Notes: generated from the letters alone by a model not told the origin. A DNA stretch of 64,000 nucleotides from Pomphorhynchus laevis (GCA_012934845.2 WNNJ02000348.1:1-64000), one strand, 5' to 3'. Counted from the first letter of the stretch, positions 42,701 to 57,700 are shown. Program-made: numbers and translations.

Positions 42701-45700
42701 CTGTTAAAATATAAATGTAATTTAATGCTATTATTTGATCAATTTGTAATTTAGAGAATGTAATGTAGAGAATGTAATTTAAAGAATGTAATGTAGAGAA
42801 AATAATTTAGATAATGTAATTTAAAGACTTGATTAATTAACTAATCACGCAAACACAATTAATAAGATTGAATAAGATTTGAATGTGATTGACTAGTTTA
42901 ATAAATTGTAATAATTATATTACATAATTAAATAATGTTGCAATTAATAATGTAATATTTAAAATTCGAACATTTTTATTCTAAATAAATTTATATTTTT
43001 ATTTAAACTTTTTATCGAATTTGTAAAATTAACCATTGATAGCAGTAAAATACAAAAGTCAGAAAATTAATATATATTCCATATTTAAATATTTTAAATA
43101 AATATTTTCGCTTGTAATTAATGTAATATATACATTCTCATGTAATTAATCGGAATCAATTAATGTTATCAAATTAATTAATAATTAAATTTAATTAATA
43201 AACATTTATTTAATCAAATTAATGTTATGTTAATTTTCTGAAGATGCTAGTAGTTACTAGCGAAATATCAAAAAGATTTTTTTGTCGTTTAACTATACCT
43301 GATAATTACTAAAAATTTAAAAATCATTAATTATAAAAAATAATTTCACTAAATTGTATAATTATTTATATAAAATATATAATTTAGTAAATAATTTATA
43401 TTAACAATTTATAATTTATACGTTCCACGTTACTTAAACAGACTAACAAAAAGACAGAAATATTGATTTTCTGAATTTTCGGACAATTTATTTTATCCAA
43501 AACAAATTGATAAACATTATACAAAATAAATTGTATCTTCCAAAAATAGCGCTGTCTCTGGAGTATGCCTTGCTAGGCATCCTATCAGTGACAAGTCCTT
43601 CATAGAAACCCACCTGACTAAAGAGGTTCTTCCACCGCTGTTCCAGATAATTGATGCAGTAGCCAAGCTGTCAGACCCTTAAGTCGGATACATTTCACTC
43701 TGACGCTGCCCTTACTCGTCCAGGACAAAGAATTTCCTACGCACAGTCGATCCAAGGATAACAAAAAGGTTTGCCAGTCATTTGACAGACAAATATCAAG
43801 CACTATTCAGAAAATATGCAAGTGCCAACTTCACAAAGCGACCAAATCACAAATGACATTCCCATCCGTTTGGGTGGCTTCGGTATAAGATGCACTGTTG
43901 CGCATGCTCAGAGTGCATTCATCCATAGCGTTAAGCAGGTCGTAGAGGTATAGACTCTAAACTCTTTATTATTTCCTAACTATTCCTAGGCACTGGTAAC
44001 CCTAAGAATCGCGGTAGACTTGCACTTTATACCGTCTACAGAGGGCGATCAATCATCAACTCCACGTCTGATCGACCATCTTGCCTCGACCCAGATGATA
44101 CAATCATCTAACGATATAGATCGTGCCCGACTACAAGCAATGCCGTGTTCAAAAGCTGGGGCTTGGCTTTGCGAGGTGCCAAATGCGGCATCCGGAATGG
44201 AACTAACGTCCCCACAGTTCTGTATCCTACCCCGAATATGGCTTGGGATTCTCTTACACGAAAATAACTATCGATGTGGCCGTTGTAGCTTCCATTCGTA
44301 CTCTAAAAATGTCTAGGGCAGGAAATATAGGTACAGGTTTGAATCAGCGGGAAACATGTTTTCAGCCGCTGTAGTGGAGACATTTTGTGGATGGAACGAC
44401 AAAAGAAACAGGTGATAAAGCGGGTTGCGAATAATATGAGCTGGACAAGCAGATTCGTACACACAGTGATTGTTATATGCTTACAGCGTATCTTCATCGT
44501 ACTTTGAGCAACGCCAAAGCGATATAAGCTTCACTCGACCTGTTTTTTTCTTTTCATTATGGTCAATAGGAAACGTCTGAACGTGAGAAAAGCTTTTTAA
44601 TGTAACATTTGTTTTTTGTATTTGTTAATAAATGTAGATAAATGTAGCAGTTAAACTTCATTTGTTAATACTCGCAGAGATAATTAAAATACAAAAGTAA
44701 AGTGAAAATAATGCTAAAATAATTAAATAATTATTAAAATATTGTTTAATTAATCTTTGTATTAATAAAAGAAGAAAATAAAGTTAAACTTAATAAACAA
44801 ACTTAAAGTAAAGCTGTAACTGAAGTGTCAATTTTAAAAATTTATATTTAAATATATTTATATTTTTTAAATATTATAATATATATTTATATATTATAAA
44901 TTATATTATATTTATATTTATAATTATATTATTATTTTAATAAAATGAAATTATTTTAATTTAATTTAAACTTATTTAATAAAACTTCAAGTTTAAAATA
45001 ATAACCAAACTAATATAAAAATTTAAAAATATATTTCATGTATAATTTTAAATAATCTATTGATTATCTCTCTATATTAAAATGATAGAGAAATTATGTG
45101 ATGATCAAAATTCAAATGATCAAATATCATTTAATCATTTAATCATTTTTTTATACATTTGTATAAATGTTGGAAACACGGGGGAAAATTGTGAAACATT
45201 TTTTTTTGTAATCCTGATGATGATAGCAGGAGCTATCGAAATATAGAGTTTAAATCAAATAAAGGGTATTTTCATCTTCTTCGTTCCTATAATATATATA
45301 TATATATGAAATGGAAGAAGATTGTGGATTTAGTATTTATTCTCAAGTAATATTTTTTGGTAGTTTATAGACCGTTAGCTGACTACATTCCCGTTTCCAA
45401 TCGTTGTTAATTTTAACCATTTCAGGCACTTTGTTTAATTGACTTCGTATCTACCAGCATTCGAATATATCGGATATAGTTGCAATCGACTATTAATATC
45501 TTTATCGAAGTGCATTTTAATGAAGATTCGACATGGCACAAATATTTATATCCATCAAACAAAATCTAGATCAATGAGCAAACGAAAAGGTGAGGCCTCA
45601 AACCAAGAGGCCTCAAAGATTTATTAACTATCTGGAAATAATCTAACCATCATATCTGGTATAATACGGATAACGTGCAAAATGCCTCAAATACAGGGAA

Positions 45701-48700
45701 AGAATTAGCCCATAAATTCCTGGTATAAAACAGATAACGTAACATCAAAGACGTTTTATTTTCTAAATTTTAAATGATTTTTTAAAAATCATTTAATTCA
45801 TTTAAATCATTTGACTTTTTAAAAATCATTTTCGTATATTTTATTATTTCCAAAATTATAATGTAAAATATATTTACTAACCGGCTTCTAGATTTAATTG
45901 GTCGTTCAGTAATTTCATCTGTCGTACAGAGCTCATTCGCCTACAATATGGTACCGCTACTGATATACGTGCTGGAGATAATTGGTCCATCTAAAATACG
46001 CAAATTGTTCAAACATTTTGTAAATTTTGAAATAAATTAATAAATTTTATCAAAATTTATTTAAAAAAGTTTTATTTTTACGTGGCATTCCAGCACACGT
46101 TTACATTTTCGTGCCAGAGCACGAAAACAGAAGGTCACGCTCCAAGATCACGCTTACATGACCATGATCTCAACATACAACAAACCCATTTACTTATTTA
46201 CTTAATGATATCATTTAAAATGCCTCAATTGTAATATTCAACAAATTGTAAAGTTGTTTTAATTTTGGTTCAAACATTTTGTATAATTGATCTTACTGTT
46301 AGATGTAAGATGTAAGATTTATATTACCCATTATAATATGTAATTATAATTACCCATTATAATGGATCTATAATTGATTTACACACTGGTATGATACATT
46401 GATTGCAAATGAAGAATAAATCAAACATTCATGCAGTTAAGTCCTAACTTATTGCTAATATACATGTCAACGGCTGTTCGACGGATGAAATAATAGAGAA
46501 CTTATGGATGCAGATATCATCAAATATAAAAAACGTATTTGCAATTCTATATTTTATTATGAACATTTGTACAAGCAGAAAATGTATTTTTATCTCATAG
46601 GAAATTAAGCAGAAATTTCAAACGCGTCAGTAAAAATTGATCCGTGATTATATTTGGGACTGATTTGATTCAAAATATACATTCCAAATGTGTTATTTTA
46701 GCTATTATGCTTAAATCCTTGTTAGTAGAATTCACTCATCAACCGACGATTGCGAGTGAACGACGACCTTTATTTGTCACATATGTGAACTCTATATTAA
46801 GCAAATACAAACATAAATGGAATTTCACCTCGTTTGATTCTCGAAATGCTTCTTCCAAAACACCTTGAAAATATGCAGATGCTCCAGAAACCTGAATAGA
46901 TTTTTCATCTGATAAAACATCTGATTTAGTTAAGTGTCGATTGGATTGTTGCTTGTTTATAACTTGGTCTTGTATACTTTGATTTTGCTTATTGTTGACC
47001 TGTTCTTCGAAATGTTTTGCAATATACGCTAACAATAGATAATCAAGGCTACTGTCGGCAGGCTCTCGTGAAAGATGTGATCGAAGATATTTTCTGTCAA
47101 AACGCCTCATTCTGAAAATGAAAACGTCAATGTTGTAAACAAAATTAAAAGTAATTGTAAAAAAGATTAAAAAACGGTAAATTGTCATGTTGAATTAAAA
47201 ACATAATTATAATCTTTATTTTTAAAATAAAATAGAAATTGTATTATCTCGGAATTGAAGTAAAGAGCAATTTAGACGAAAATATAGAAAAATCAACATG
47301 TATTACTGATGCTTTAACGAAATTTTTGGGCGACACCAAAGTAGCCTTATGCTGTATGTGGAACGAGTTGCATCTTCTTTTTTAATGTTTAAAAAAGAAC
47401 ATGCAATTTTTTTTTCAACTATTTTTTTCTTTTTTACAGAGGATTTAAATTTGTACAAATATGTACCTTATCAGGAATTGCCGAAGTGGTGAATAACATT
47501 ATTATTTCAAAATTTCCAAGTAATTATATTTATATTTATATTTTCGTAGAGCCAATAATGCTGAAACTCATATCTATGCTGAAAGATATCTGTTTTGGTA
47601 ATAATTTGAAGTTAAAACATGTGTCTTCATTTTAATTGATCAGTATGAGAATATATTTACTCTTAAAATATAATTCAACAAATAATATATCTTAAAATAT
47701 AATTCAATATCACTTACGCAATATTGTTTTTAATATAAATCTTATATTCATTAGAGTACACTTTCTTATATATGAAATTTAATAAATAATTGGACTATGA
47801 ATGCGATGTTACTTTCTTCGAGTAAAATAAGATCGAAATATTAAAATTGCTAAAATTAAGAACATTATTTAAACAAAACAAAATACCTCACCGTTCAGAA
47901 AGTTATGATAAAATATTTATTATTAAATTGCTGAAGGAATTTGTTTATTTTGCTATCATAACGCGTAACAAATACAGATACACGACAACAATGAAATTAG
48001 GACTCTATAATAATGAAATTGGGGCTTTCTAATAATGAAATTAGATTTTAATAATAAAAAACTTTCACGTTTAGTTTCAATTGATGAAATATTCATGTTC
48101 AGAATGAAATACTTGAAATGGATAAATTGAATTCCGTTATGTAATAATGTATAAATATTGTATAAACGCACAATTCCTCACTTTTCAAGCATTATTCTGT
48201 TAAATCCAATTCCAGAATTATTCATTTCACCAATAAAAAGCATCACTTTGTCGATAATCTTAAACAATAAAAATGTACACAAACTGTTATTTATATTTAT
48301 TACCATAAAAATAAGATATTAATATGTTTAAAAATTAAGTAACTTTTTTAAAAAATTATTTTAAAAATTAAATACTTGATAAAATATTTTATCAAGATCA
48401 CATATTTAATTTTTAAATAGAAAGCTTAAAAATATACAAATTTGCTAATAAACCATAAGTATTGAGCATAATTAAGTCCATATAAATCAATTATAATTGA
48501 TTAAAACCAAACTCCAGAACAACTTTATGCATCCGAACTTGAACAAATGCAGACAATGGGATTTCATAACCGTAATGCAAATATTAAAGGGCTTGTTGCA
48601 TCTATGGGGGACGAAAATATGGATGTAGAAAGTATTAAAGATTCTTGTAATTTTGTAATTTAACACAATTATTTATCATATATTATTGTTTAATTATTAT

Positions 48701-51700
48701 TTGACTATTTGATTATTAAATTTTGATTTAGCATTATTATGTTTTGTTTATTTTATAATTATATTAAATACATAGACTCAGTTAGCTGATTTGATTTATC
48801 TCTAACGAAAGGTTTAAGTGAAAGTCTGTTGTCAAAATGGAAGCCTAGGAAAACGAGATTGTCAACAATAGGGAGAATTGTAGAATTCAATGATACGGAG
48901 GGAGGTTCTACGCCGAAGCGTCGAGGAAGGATCCACATTATTTTTGATTTATTAGGATTCAGAGATTTATTAGGATTTATTAGGATTTATTAGACTCACT
49001 ACCTACAATAAAAATCTGAATATCTCGAAATATAATGAGGAGACAGAAGATTACAACCAGTAATACGGATTATCTTATCAAGACGAACTGTCTTTCACAA
49101 CTACGGCTGATAATATGTGTAAGGGCAAATATCTCAAGATATAATTTAATTGATCTAAAATTGGAGTAACATACCTCAGAGCAGTCGAAGAAAACTCAGT
49201 TAGCTGATTTGATGATAATGATGCTATCGCGAAATATAAATAGAATTTGATATCTGATATAAATAGAATTTCTATAAAATATTTCATAATTATTTATTAT
49301 CTTTATTTTTATTTATATATCGTATAAATATTTTTATTTATTTATATAACTTATACTTGATATAAGTTATATAAAATCTTATAACAATTATTTATAATTA
49401 TTTATTATAGACTGTAGACTCAGTCTATAATAAATATCCGGAGTTGATATATTCAATAATATATCTAGAATGTGTGATGGTATATAATAACTGTTTAAAA
49501 AATTAATCTAAATTATATAAAGATATTAAATCTATGTTTCGATACATTAGTGATATACGTGTATTTAACTCTAATAATTTTAATCCAATATGTTAACAAA
49601 TTTATTCACGTAACCTTATTCTTAATAAAACTAATATTGATGATAAAAATGAGATAAAAACATCAGTTAGAATGAATACCATATAATATAAAATTTATAC
49701 CATAAAAAGGCATATTTAAATTTACTGTAAACACATTATTGCATGAGCATTCATGCATACCATAAATATAAAATATAATACATTAAATAATGAAATTTTA
49801 AGAATTGCAACAATATGTAATGATATTGTCTTTCTTCAAAATCATTTAAATAATTTAATAGATACATATTTTAAACTAGGTTACTATAAAAATAACATCA
49901 AGCAGAAAATAGTAAAATATATAAATCAACACAATAATATTAAAAATAAATTTAAAATCATTAGCGGAAAATTTTATAGATGGAAAAAAATTATGGATTG
50001 ATAATACATATAATATATAATACCAGATAATCAAAATTCATCAGAGGAAATAGGTTATTAGCGCGTATTTGTTCCCGCTGCTATGTTGGATCGAGGAATA
50101 AAGGCCGAAACCTGATAGCATAGCAGTTTCTCCTGACTGTTTCTCTTGACTTTTATTTTAAATTTCAATTTTTTATTTTAACTTGATATAAGTTATAAAA
50201 TTTTAAATAATTTAAGTAATTTGTATAATTTCACCAGATAATCAAATTTCATCAGAGGAAATAGGTCATTAGCGCGTATTTATCCCCGCTGCTATGTTGG
50301 ATCGATGAATAAAGGCCGAAACCTAATAACATAGCAGTTCCTCCTGATGACCTCTAATCCTTATTCTGATACATCATCTGTTATTTATTAGTTAATTCAT
50401 AAAAATCGACTTTTATTTAAAATTTCAATTTTCAATTTTAACTTGATTTAAATTATAAAAAATTATAAAACAATTATTAATTCTATTATTTAATTCTTAA
50501 ATTTTGATTTAGCATTATTATGTTTTGTTTATTTTATAATTACATTAAATACGTAGACTCAGTTAGCTGATTTGATTTGTTGATGTGCAATGAAAGGTGG
50601 GGGACAGAGGTTTGTGAATAAGATAACCGTTCTTGGCTCTGCGGTGTGTTTGATTAATCCAACGACCAGTTCTGTCGTTAAAGTCACCAAGTACTACGTC
50701 ATAGCTGCTATCAATAATCCTATTACTTAGGAATAAGTAATAGGTTAGTAATCCTATTACTAACCCTTACTCAGTTAGCTGATATGATTTGTGCTGTTTT
50801 GAAGCCTCATTTTCACAAGGCACCAAATCTGATTAAAATCTGATTTATATGGGAATGTTAATCAGAATGAAAATTTTCTTTCTAAATTATTCTTAAAATT
50901 TTGTTAATTATTTCATCGTAGGAATGAAGAAAATAGTTATATTTTAAAAATTTGCAATGATTCGATAGCTACTGCCATCATCTCTATCGAAGATTTTTGT
51001 AATAAAACTACTTTCATGATGAATTACACAATTCTACAGTAATAACCCCCCCCTTGATGAAAAATCCATCTTTGAATTGACAAATTGTCAAGATTCTGAT
51101 AACCATTTCTGATATAACTTGAAAAATAAAAAAATAGACTTTATAAATACAGTCTAGAACTTGCATTTTTACAAACTCTACTGAGTTTATTGACATTTAT
51201 ACTTGCGATTTTGGCATTTTCGATTGTTCAATTCACATTTTCGTACTATTTTCGGAGATCTGTGAAATTTAAAAAGTTTACTTGCGAGTAAGCATTTATT
51301 TTATCGTAAAAATTGAGTTAAAATTGAACTTACTCGTAAGCTTAATTTTGCAGAAAGTGAAGGTTCTTCCACATGTTTTTTTCTTACGTTCAAAGCTTTC
51401 ACAACTGGTCCAATTGTCATTCCCTAAAGTAGTCTAAATATGTGGTCGCTGATATTAATTTATAAAATCGAAGTAAAATAGGTTTTTGCAATTAAATTTA
51501 TTGACTTAATTAAATTTATTATGAACAACTAATCAGTAATGATAAAATATTTTATGATTATAAAATAATATAAATATTTGGTATGTAAAGCAGTTTAAAG
51601 TATCAATTATTTTGTCAAGAATTAATTGATGATAATTAATTTATGAATAATTAATTATTTTTTAATATTTTTATTAAAAAATAATATTTTAATATTTTTT

Positions 51701-54700
51701 ATTAATATATTTTCGTTTGCATACGCAGAATCGTGGACAATTTAATTTATATTTTAGGAGGCGCTTTATCTACAGATTCAATGTACAATAAGTTATAAGT
51801 AGTATGATAATTTAAATTGGAAGTGGAAATTTATCAAATTATTGACGTCTGGATAATGAAATATCACAGTAAATGAAATGTTAGTAAATAAAATGAAGGT
51901 TGTTAAGAATTACATACACGATTTAACTATGTGCTTCACGGTCTGCTGTATTTAATTTGCTTATCGATTAATTAAGGAAGCTTTTGACTACTAAGACCAT
52001 GTTGCAGTTAATGCATTTAACATTTGGTATACATGTCCAAAACAGGTTTTTAAAATACATTCAGTTAAACCTACTATTATATTTGATAATGACCTGATAC
52101 TTTAACAAGAAACGTTAATTCAGGGTGACCTACTTGCTATGGCTGCACTTGCTATTGCATCAATTCCTCTAATAAACAAAATTCAGTGCCTTCCATAATC
52201 CAAATTATGCAAATCCTAATTTGCAAGATCGTTATCTGATTTAACTAAAGTTTGGACTATTTTGTGAGAGCATAAATTACTTGAAAAACAATAAAGACAA
52301 TAGATGGCAAGAAAATTGCTGCCAAATCTAATTAGGATTATGCAAATCCTAATTTGCAAGATCGTTATCTGATTTAACTAAAGTTTGGACTATTTTGCGA
52401 GAGTATAAATTACGTGAAAGACAATAAAGACAACAGATGGCAAGTAAATTGCTGCCAAATCTCATGTCTGATTTGTATTGAGAATATGCAAGATAATAAA
52501 AAATAACGATTCCATTTACAGCTGAAAAAAAAATTCATTTTGGTTGAGCACTTTGCCTAATATGACGAAGAAATTTTAATTATCAAATAATGAGTTTAGA
52601 GATAGTTTAGCTACTCGTTATGGATGGGAACCTTATTCAGCTATTAATTAATGTGTATGCGGACAATCTGCGATTCTTACACATTTTTTGTCTTGCAAAG
52701 AAGGTGGAATTATTATATCTAGACACAATGAAATACGAAATGCGTTGGCACAAACATTTACGAAAGTATGTCCTACAGTAGAAATTGGACACAATCCATT
52801 ACCAGTACACCCAAATGCTGTGTTTAACAAAACAACAACGTGTCGTAGTTAATGAATGAAGACTAGACTTGTGTTACCTTAATCTTATTGGTAGTCGATT
52901 AAAGGTTACGTTTTTTGACGTTTTTGCATTTAATATTCATACAAATATTCAAACCCTTTTGTTAATTTATATAAAAAATAAACAAAAGTATATACCTCCG
53001 AAAATATTGCATTTATTCAAAATATACATTATTTTGAGAAGATCAAAATAATGCTTTTCAGATCTTGGATCTGAAAAGCATGAACTAAAAAACATTTTTC
53101 AGATTTTTCGATAAAAAATATCAATCTATACATTAAATACCAAATAACTAAATTATATGATATGTTTTAACCTCAAGTGATGTCTTTCAAAGAGACTACA
53201 GACCTTTAAGGTATGCTTGCTGCACGTTTTAATCTAAAATGACATTAAATTCAATAAATTTTAAAAAGTTTCAAATAGTACTTTATTAAGTTTAAATCTA
53301 AATTAATTTAGTATCAAATCGTTTATCAAATTGTATACATTTTGATACTAAAATATATACAATTTAACATTTCTATTTTATACAATTTACGCATTTAGTT
53401 TGTTCTTTAGTTTGGAGATGTTTTTCTAAAAATACAAGTGTCTTTTTGATTGCAGCATTGAATTTGAAATTTCAATTTTATAAATGAAATCTCATTCATA
53501 TGTAACATAATGGTTGCATAATTAATATGATGAACTCATATAAAGAAGAGGAACTCAAACCTATAAGCGAACATAGTTAACTTAAAAAATACATCGATCA
53601 AAGCTTCTAATAGTGTAAATAAATTGATTGTTACTCAAGTGTTTCGTAAATGATCAATTTGAAATAAAATTACTTCAAATATAAATACAACTTACCTGCA
53701 AAAATACCGTGAAGTAAATAACAATAAGCGTTGTAGATAAGAGTGTAGACTTTGTGGGAATAATATCTTTTTCGAGAACAAGCGTTAAGGCGTAAGCGAC
53801 GGCTCCTCTTAATCCCCCATAACTCATAACCAGCATATCAATGAAGCTAAGTTTGTTTACTCGGAAAGTATTGGCAATGCTACCAAAAATAGCGACTCCT
53901 AAAAATGAAAGTTTTAATTAAGAATAATGTATATGCTAAATAATGTAAAACTGTATAATTAGATAAAATATAATATTTATAATATGTTTAATAATATAAA
54001 TGTTTTTTTAAATACATAATATATAATATATATTATATAATATATTAATTATATTATGTTAATATTATAATATATAATATTATATTATATATAATATAAT
54101 ATAGTTAATATATAATATATAATATAGTTAATATATAATATTAATTAAATTATATATTATATAATCAATTTCTTCCTTCTTCATGGTTTTGTAAATTTAT
54201 GGGAACAAAGAAATAAATGAAAATGTTTTTTCTTCAAGCAAGAAATTACAATGAGATTATTACAATATTAGTAACAATATTAGTAGCAATATTTCGCAAT
54301 TAATATTATATTATATAATATTATATTAATATATAATATTAATTAAATAATATATATTATATAATCAATTTCTCCCTTCAACAAATTACAATGAGATTAT
54401 TACAATATTAGTAACAATATTAGAAACAATTATTCGGTTCTGTTCCTTAATTTATGTGATAATGAGAGCATGAGTAAAATTAATTACTAGATGAAATTTG
54501 GCATAATTTTTGTGCTGAAATACCAAAATTTGCTAATTATTAGAATTTGTAAATTTACAATCACAACGTCTGGAATAACTTCGACTAATAATTCACGACT
54601 CGATATCCGGACAAATATTGTTACTAAATTATATATAATTTAAAATTATTAATAAATTCTTCATAAATGTAAAATTTTTAACGAAGCGTATATAAAAAAA

Positions 54701-57700
54701 CGTATATTTTTTAAAGTTACATATACGCCTATCATTACATTATATACAATTTTGTAAAGACTTTGCTTTTTGGTTGCCAGCATAATTGCTGTGAGAATGT
54801 TGATTGTGAGTTTCGGCAAACAACGTTAATAGTAACTTACTTATTAATAAACAGAAATTAACAGTTAAAAGTTATCTAAATTTAGTCGCTTAAGAAAAAA
54901 TAATCGCTAATCGAATCTTTTAGATTATAATAAAAGAATATAATCTTATATATTATATAAGATTATATAATTATTAATATTATATAATTATATATCGAAT
55001 ATAATCTTTTATATGATTATAAAAGATTATAAAATTTAAGGTTATAAGTATACGGATTTAATTTAAGTCCACCGCTCGAGTTCTCATCATCAAATAGAGA
55101 CACTTAATTAGATGTAAAACTACTAATAGATGCCCTTAAATGATTTTCTGCTAATACTAAACACTCAAAATGCATTTATGTGTGTTTTGCCACATAAAGT
55201 GAAGACAAAAATACAAGCATCCACACGTTGATGAAAGGTAGAAAGGTTCGTCAGAACTTATCGTAAAATCTGGGCGAAATAAACTTTCCAAACGTGAGCA
55301 ATTCTAGAAGCATACGGAGAGCGCAAATTCAACCGAGTATATACAGGGGAACGTACCTTAGCATATCGTTAACTATTTCCAGATAGTCTTAATTATTTTG
55401 AATAAACTGTATCGTCCATTAAGCTACCATCATATTCCGCAATTACTCTGAGCTTAAGTCTGGATATAACATAAATCGCAGTCTAATTGACACTCTATCC
55501 TTCTCAACGGTATTGATTATTTATAGATATCAATAAGTTCTGGTCAGACAACATGCCATACGGTCAAAGTTTGATCCGATAGTAGAACTTGCAAAACTAG
55601 TAGTTACAAATCCGTCATACGCTGTTGTCCCTTATACTGATAATCGGCAAGCGATCGTGTCGCCTAGAGATCTGACATCTTCCACCAAAAGCGATATAAA
55701 TAATAACAGTGGTCAACTGTAATTTTAATGTCTAGAAAATAAACATCATTCTTATATAAAATTTGTCCCCTGAATCCAAAAATTAACCTCCATTTTGGTC
55801 TATCACGTCAATTTTCTTTATTTATCGAGCATTCATGTATGGACAACATTTGGTGCTTTATCGTATTTCAATTTTATTTTATTCTTTTCAGATTTTGTAC
55901 AAATCAATATACAATTGGCCAGATTGCATCACGCAGGGGTTTTCTTAATTCCCCGAATGTGTATTGATATGTTTGTGGAGAATATACATTAGTTGAAAAC
56001 ATATTGAAGGTTACTGATTTCGCTAAAAGAGGATATTTGGCATATTTTGGGGTAAAGCTGAGAGATCAGGATAAACATTGGGTGCCATATAGTGTCTGCA
56101 AACAATGTACAGAAAATTTGCGACAATGGACAAAAAGGGACTAGAAAAGGAATGAAGTTTTATATAACAATGGTTTAGCCGGAATCCTACAATCATGGGG
56201 ACGACTGCTATTTTTGTTTTCAAGATTTAAAGGGTATTAACCAAAACAAGTACTTATATATCCTAATCTTACTTCAGCAATGAGACTAGTTCCACACAGC
56301 GAAGAGCTACATGTTCCTAATTTTAGTGTCTTGCCTCAGCTAAGTTTATCCTCAAGCGAAGAAGATTTCTCACTCAAATAAGTTGACAAAGATGTAGAAT
56401 TTTTAGTTGAAACTACACCTAAGTTGTTCTCCTAAATATAGTTGAATGATATTGTACGTGACTTAAACCTACTTAAGAATTCTGCAGAGCTGCTGACTTC
56501 ACGATTGAGAGAGAAGAATCTTTTAGCGAACAGTGTTCGTGTACCAAAGATGTCGGGACGCTGTGATGATGGCGGACTATTTCTGGTGTCTAAAACGAGA
56601 CATTCATGTTTATCAACACTCATGTCCGCAAAGAAGCGTAAATTTATTTCTTGAATATTCTTACAATCATTTACGACTAATTGTATATCCGCTGTTTACT
56701 ATTTTGTATTCTTGTTATGATTGTTTTGTTTGTTTAGTCCACTTTAATGTTTCACATTATTATTTTCCCTTTGAATTAATTAAATATAATTTTACAGAAA
56801 TGATCTTCATGTAATTGATGTAATGATCTTCATGATTTGTTATGTAATTCACATAAAAGAAACACATTGAAAATATTTTATTGAGCAAAGCATCTAATAC
56901 AGCAAAAATTTGAGATGACGATAGTGAGAAAACTAGACCTGATTGAGATAAACCGAAGTGATTTTCAAATTAAACTGGAAAATTGCATAACAAATCGTTA
57001 AAAATATCCAGACACCAGACAAGATTTTGTTGTTGACCAGTGTATTAATAATATATTAATACACTGTATATTAATATATTATATTAATTTATATAATAAC
57101 AATAATATAATGGTCGAGAAAGCACACATCATTTGATATGTTGCGACTTGAAAAAAAAACGGTCAAGCTATCATTACACTCTTAAGTTGCTGTTCATACA
57201 TAACGGCTATAATTTACACCTTGGCATGTCAAGGTATCGATTTGCAATTTTGTATTCTGTAGTAAATGTATCCCGGTTAGATCAATGACTACAATTTTTT
57301 GTTGACTAAAACAAAAATTAAGTGTTGAGCATTTTACCTATCGTCCGATACACAATGCATGATATAACAGTAAGTAACGTTAGTCCAAGATTAAACTGTT
57401 GCATGCTGTCAATCGCAGTTAAGCCCATGAACAAGAATATAATACTTTCAGATAATGTTGACATCATTCTTATACAGTAGCTCGTTGTAATCCGAGAATC
57501 ACTTGCTATGTTGTAAACCACATATTGTCGAAGTAACATTGAAGCAACAGTTATACTAAACCGAAATAAACCGAATAAGTTAAATAAAAATAAGGTAACA
57601 CAATTTGATTGAGAAAAAACTTTGATATAGTAAATTACAACTGAATTTTCATTTTAGCGATTTTTATCAAAAAATATATGACATCGTACGACTTACCGTT

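Noticed and set aside
47440-47510. Plus-strand exon-like patch ending YKYVPYQELPKW
   Set aside because: Good acceptor and a plausible protein end, but it is 15 codons long and nothing upstream on the plus strand joins it.
50232-50385. Hammerhead or HDV-like ribozyme in the structured module
   Set aside because: CTGATGA and CGAAAC occur, but no arrangement gives all three hammerhead stems, and the HDV-type P3/P4 and catalytic joiner are absent. Left as unknown fold.
51014-51140. Possible missing exchanger exon (minus strand, VISEMVIRILTICQFKDGFFIK)
   Set aside because: It looked attractive by length and place, but no acceptor gives the required phase 0 and its only donor (after the G-run) leaves in phase 0, not 2.
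55540-55740. Integrase-end-like frame (VVPYTDNRQAIVSPRDLTSS)
   Set aside because: Weak resemblance to the end of LTR-element integrases in one short frame; no other part of such an element is seen, so not reported as a fossil.
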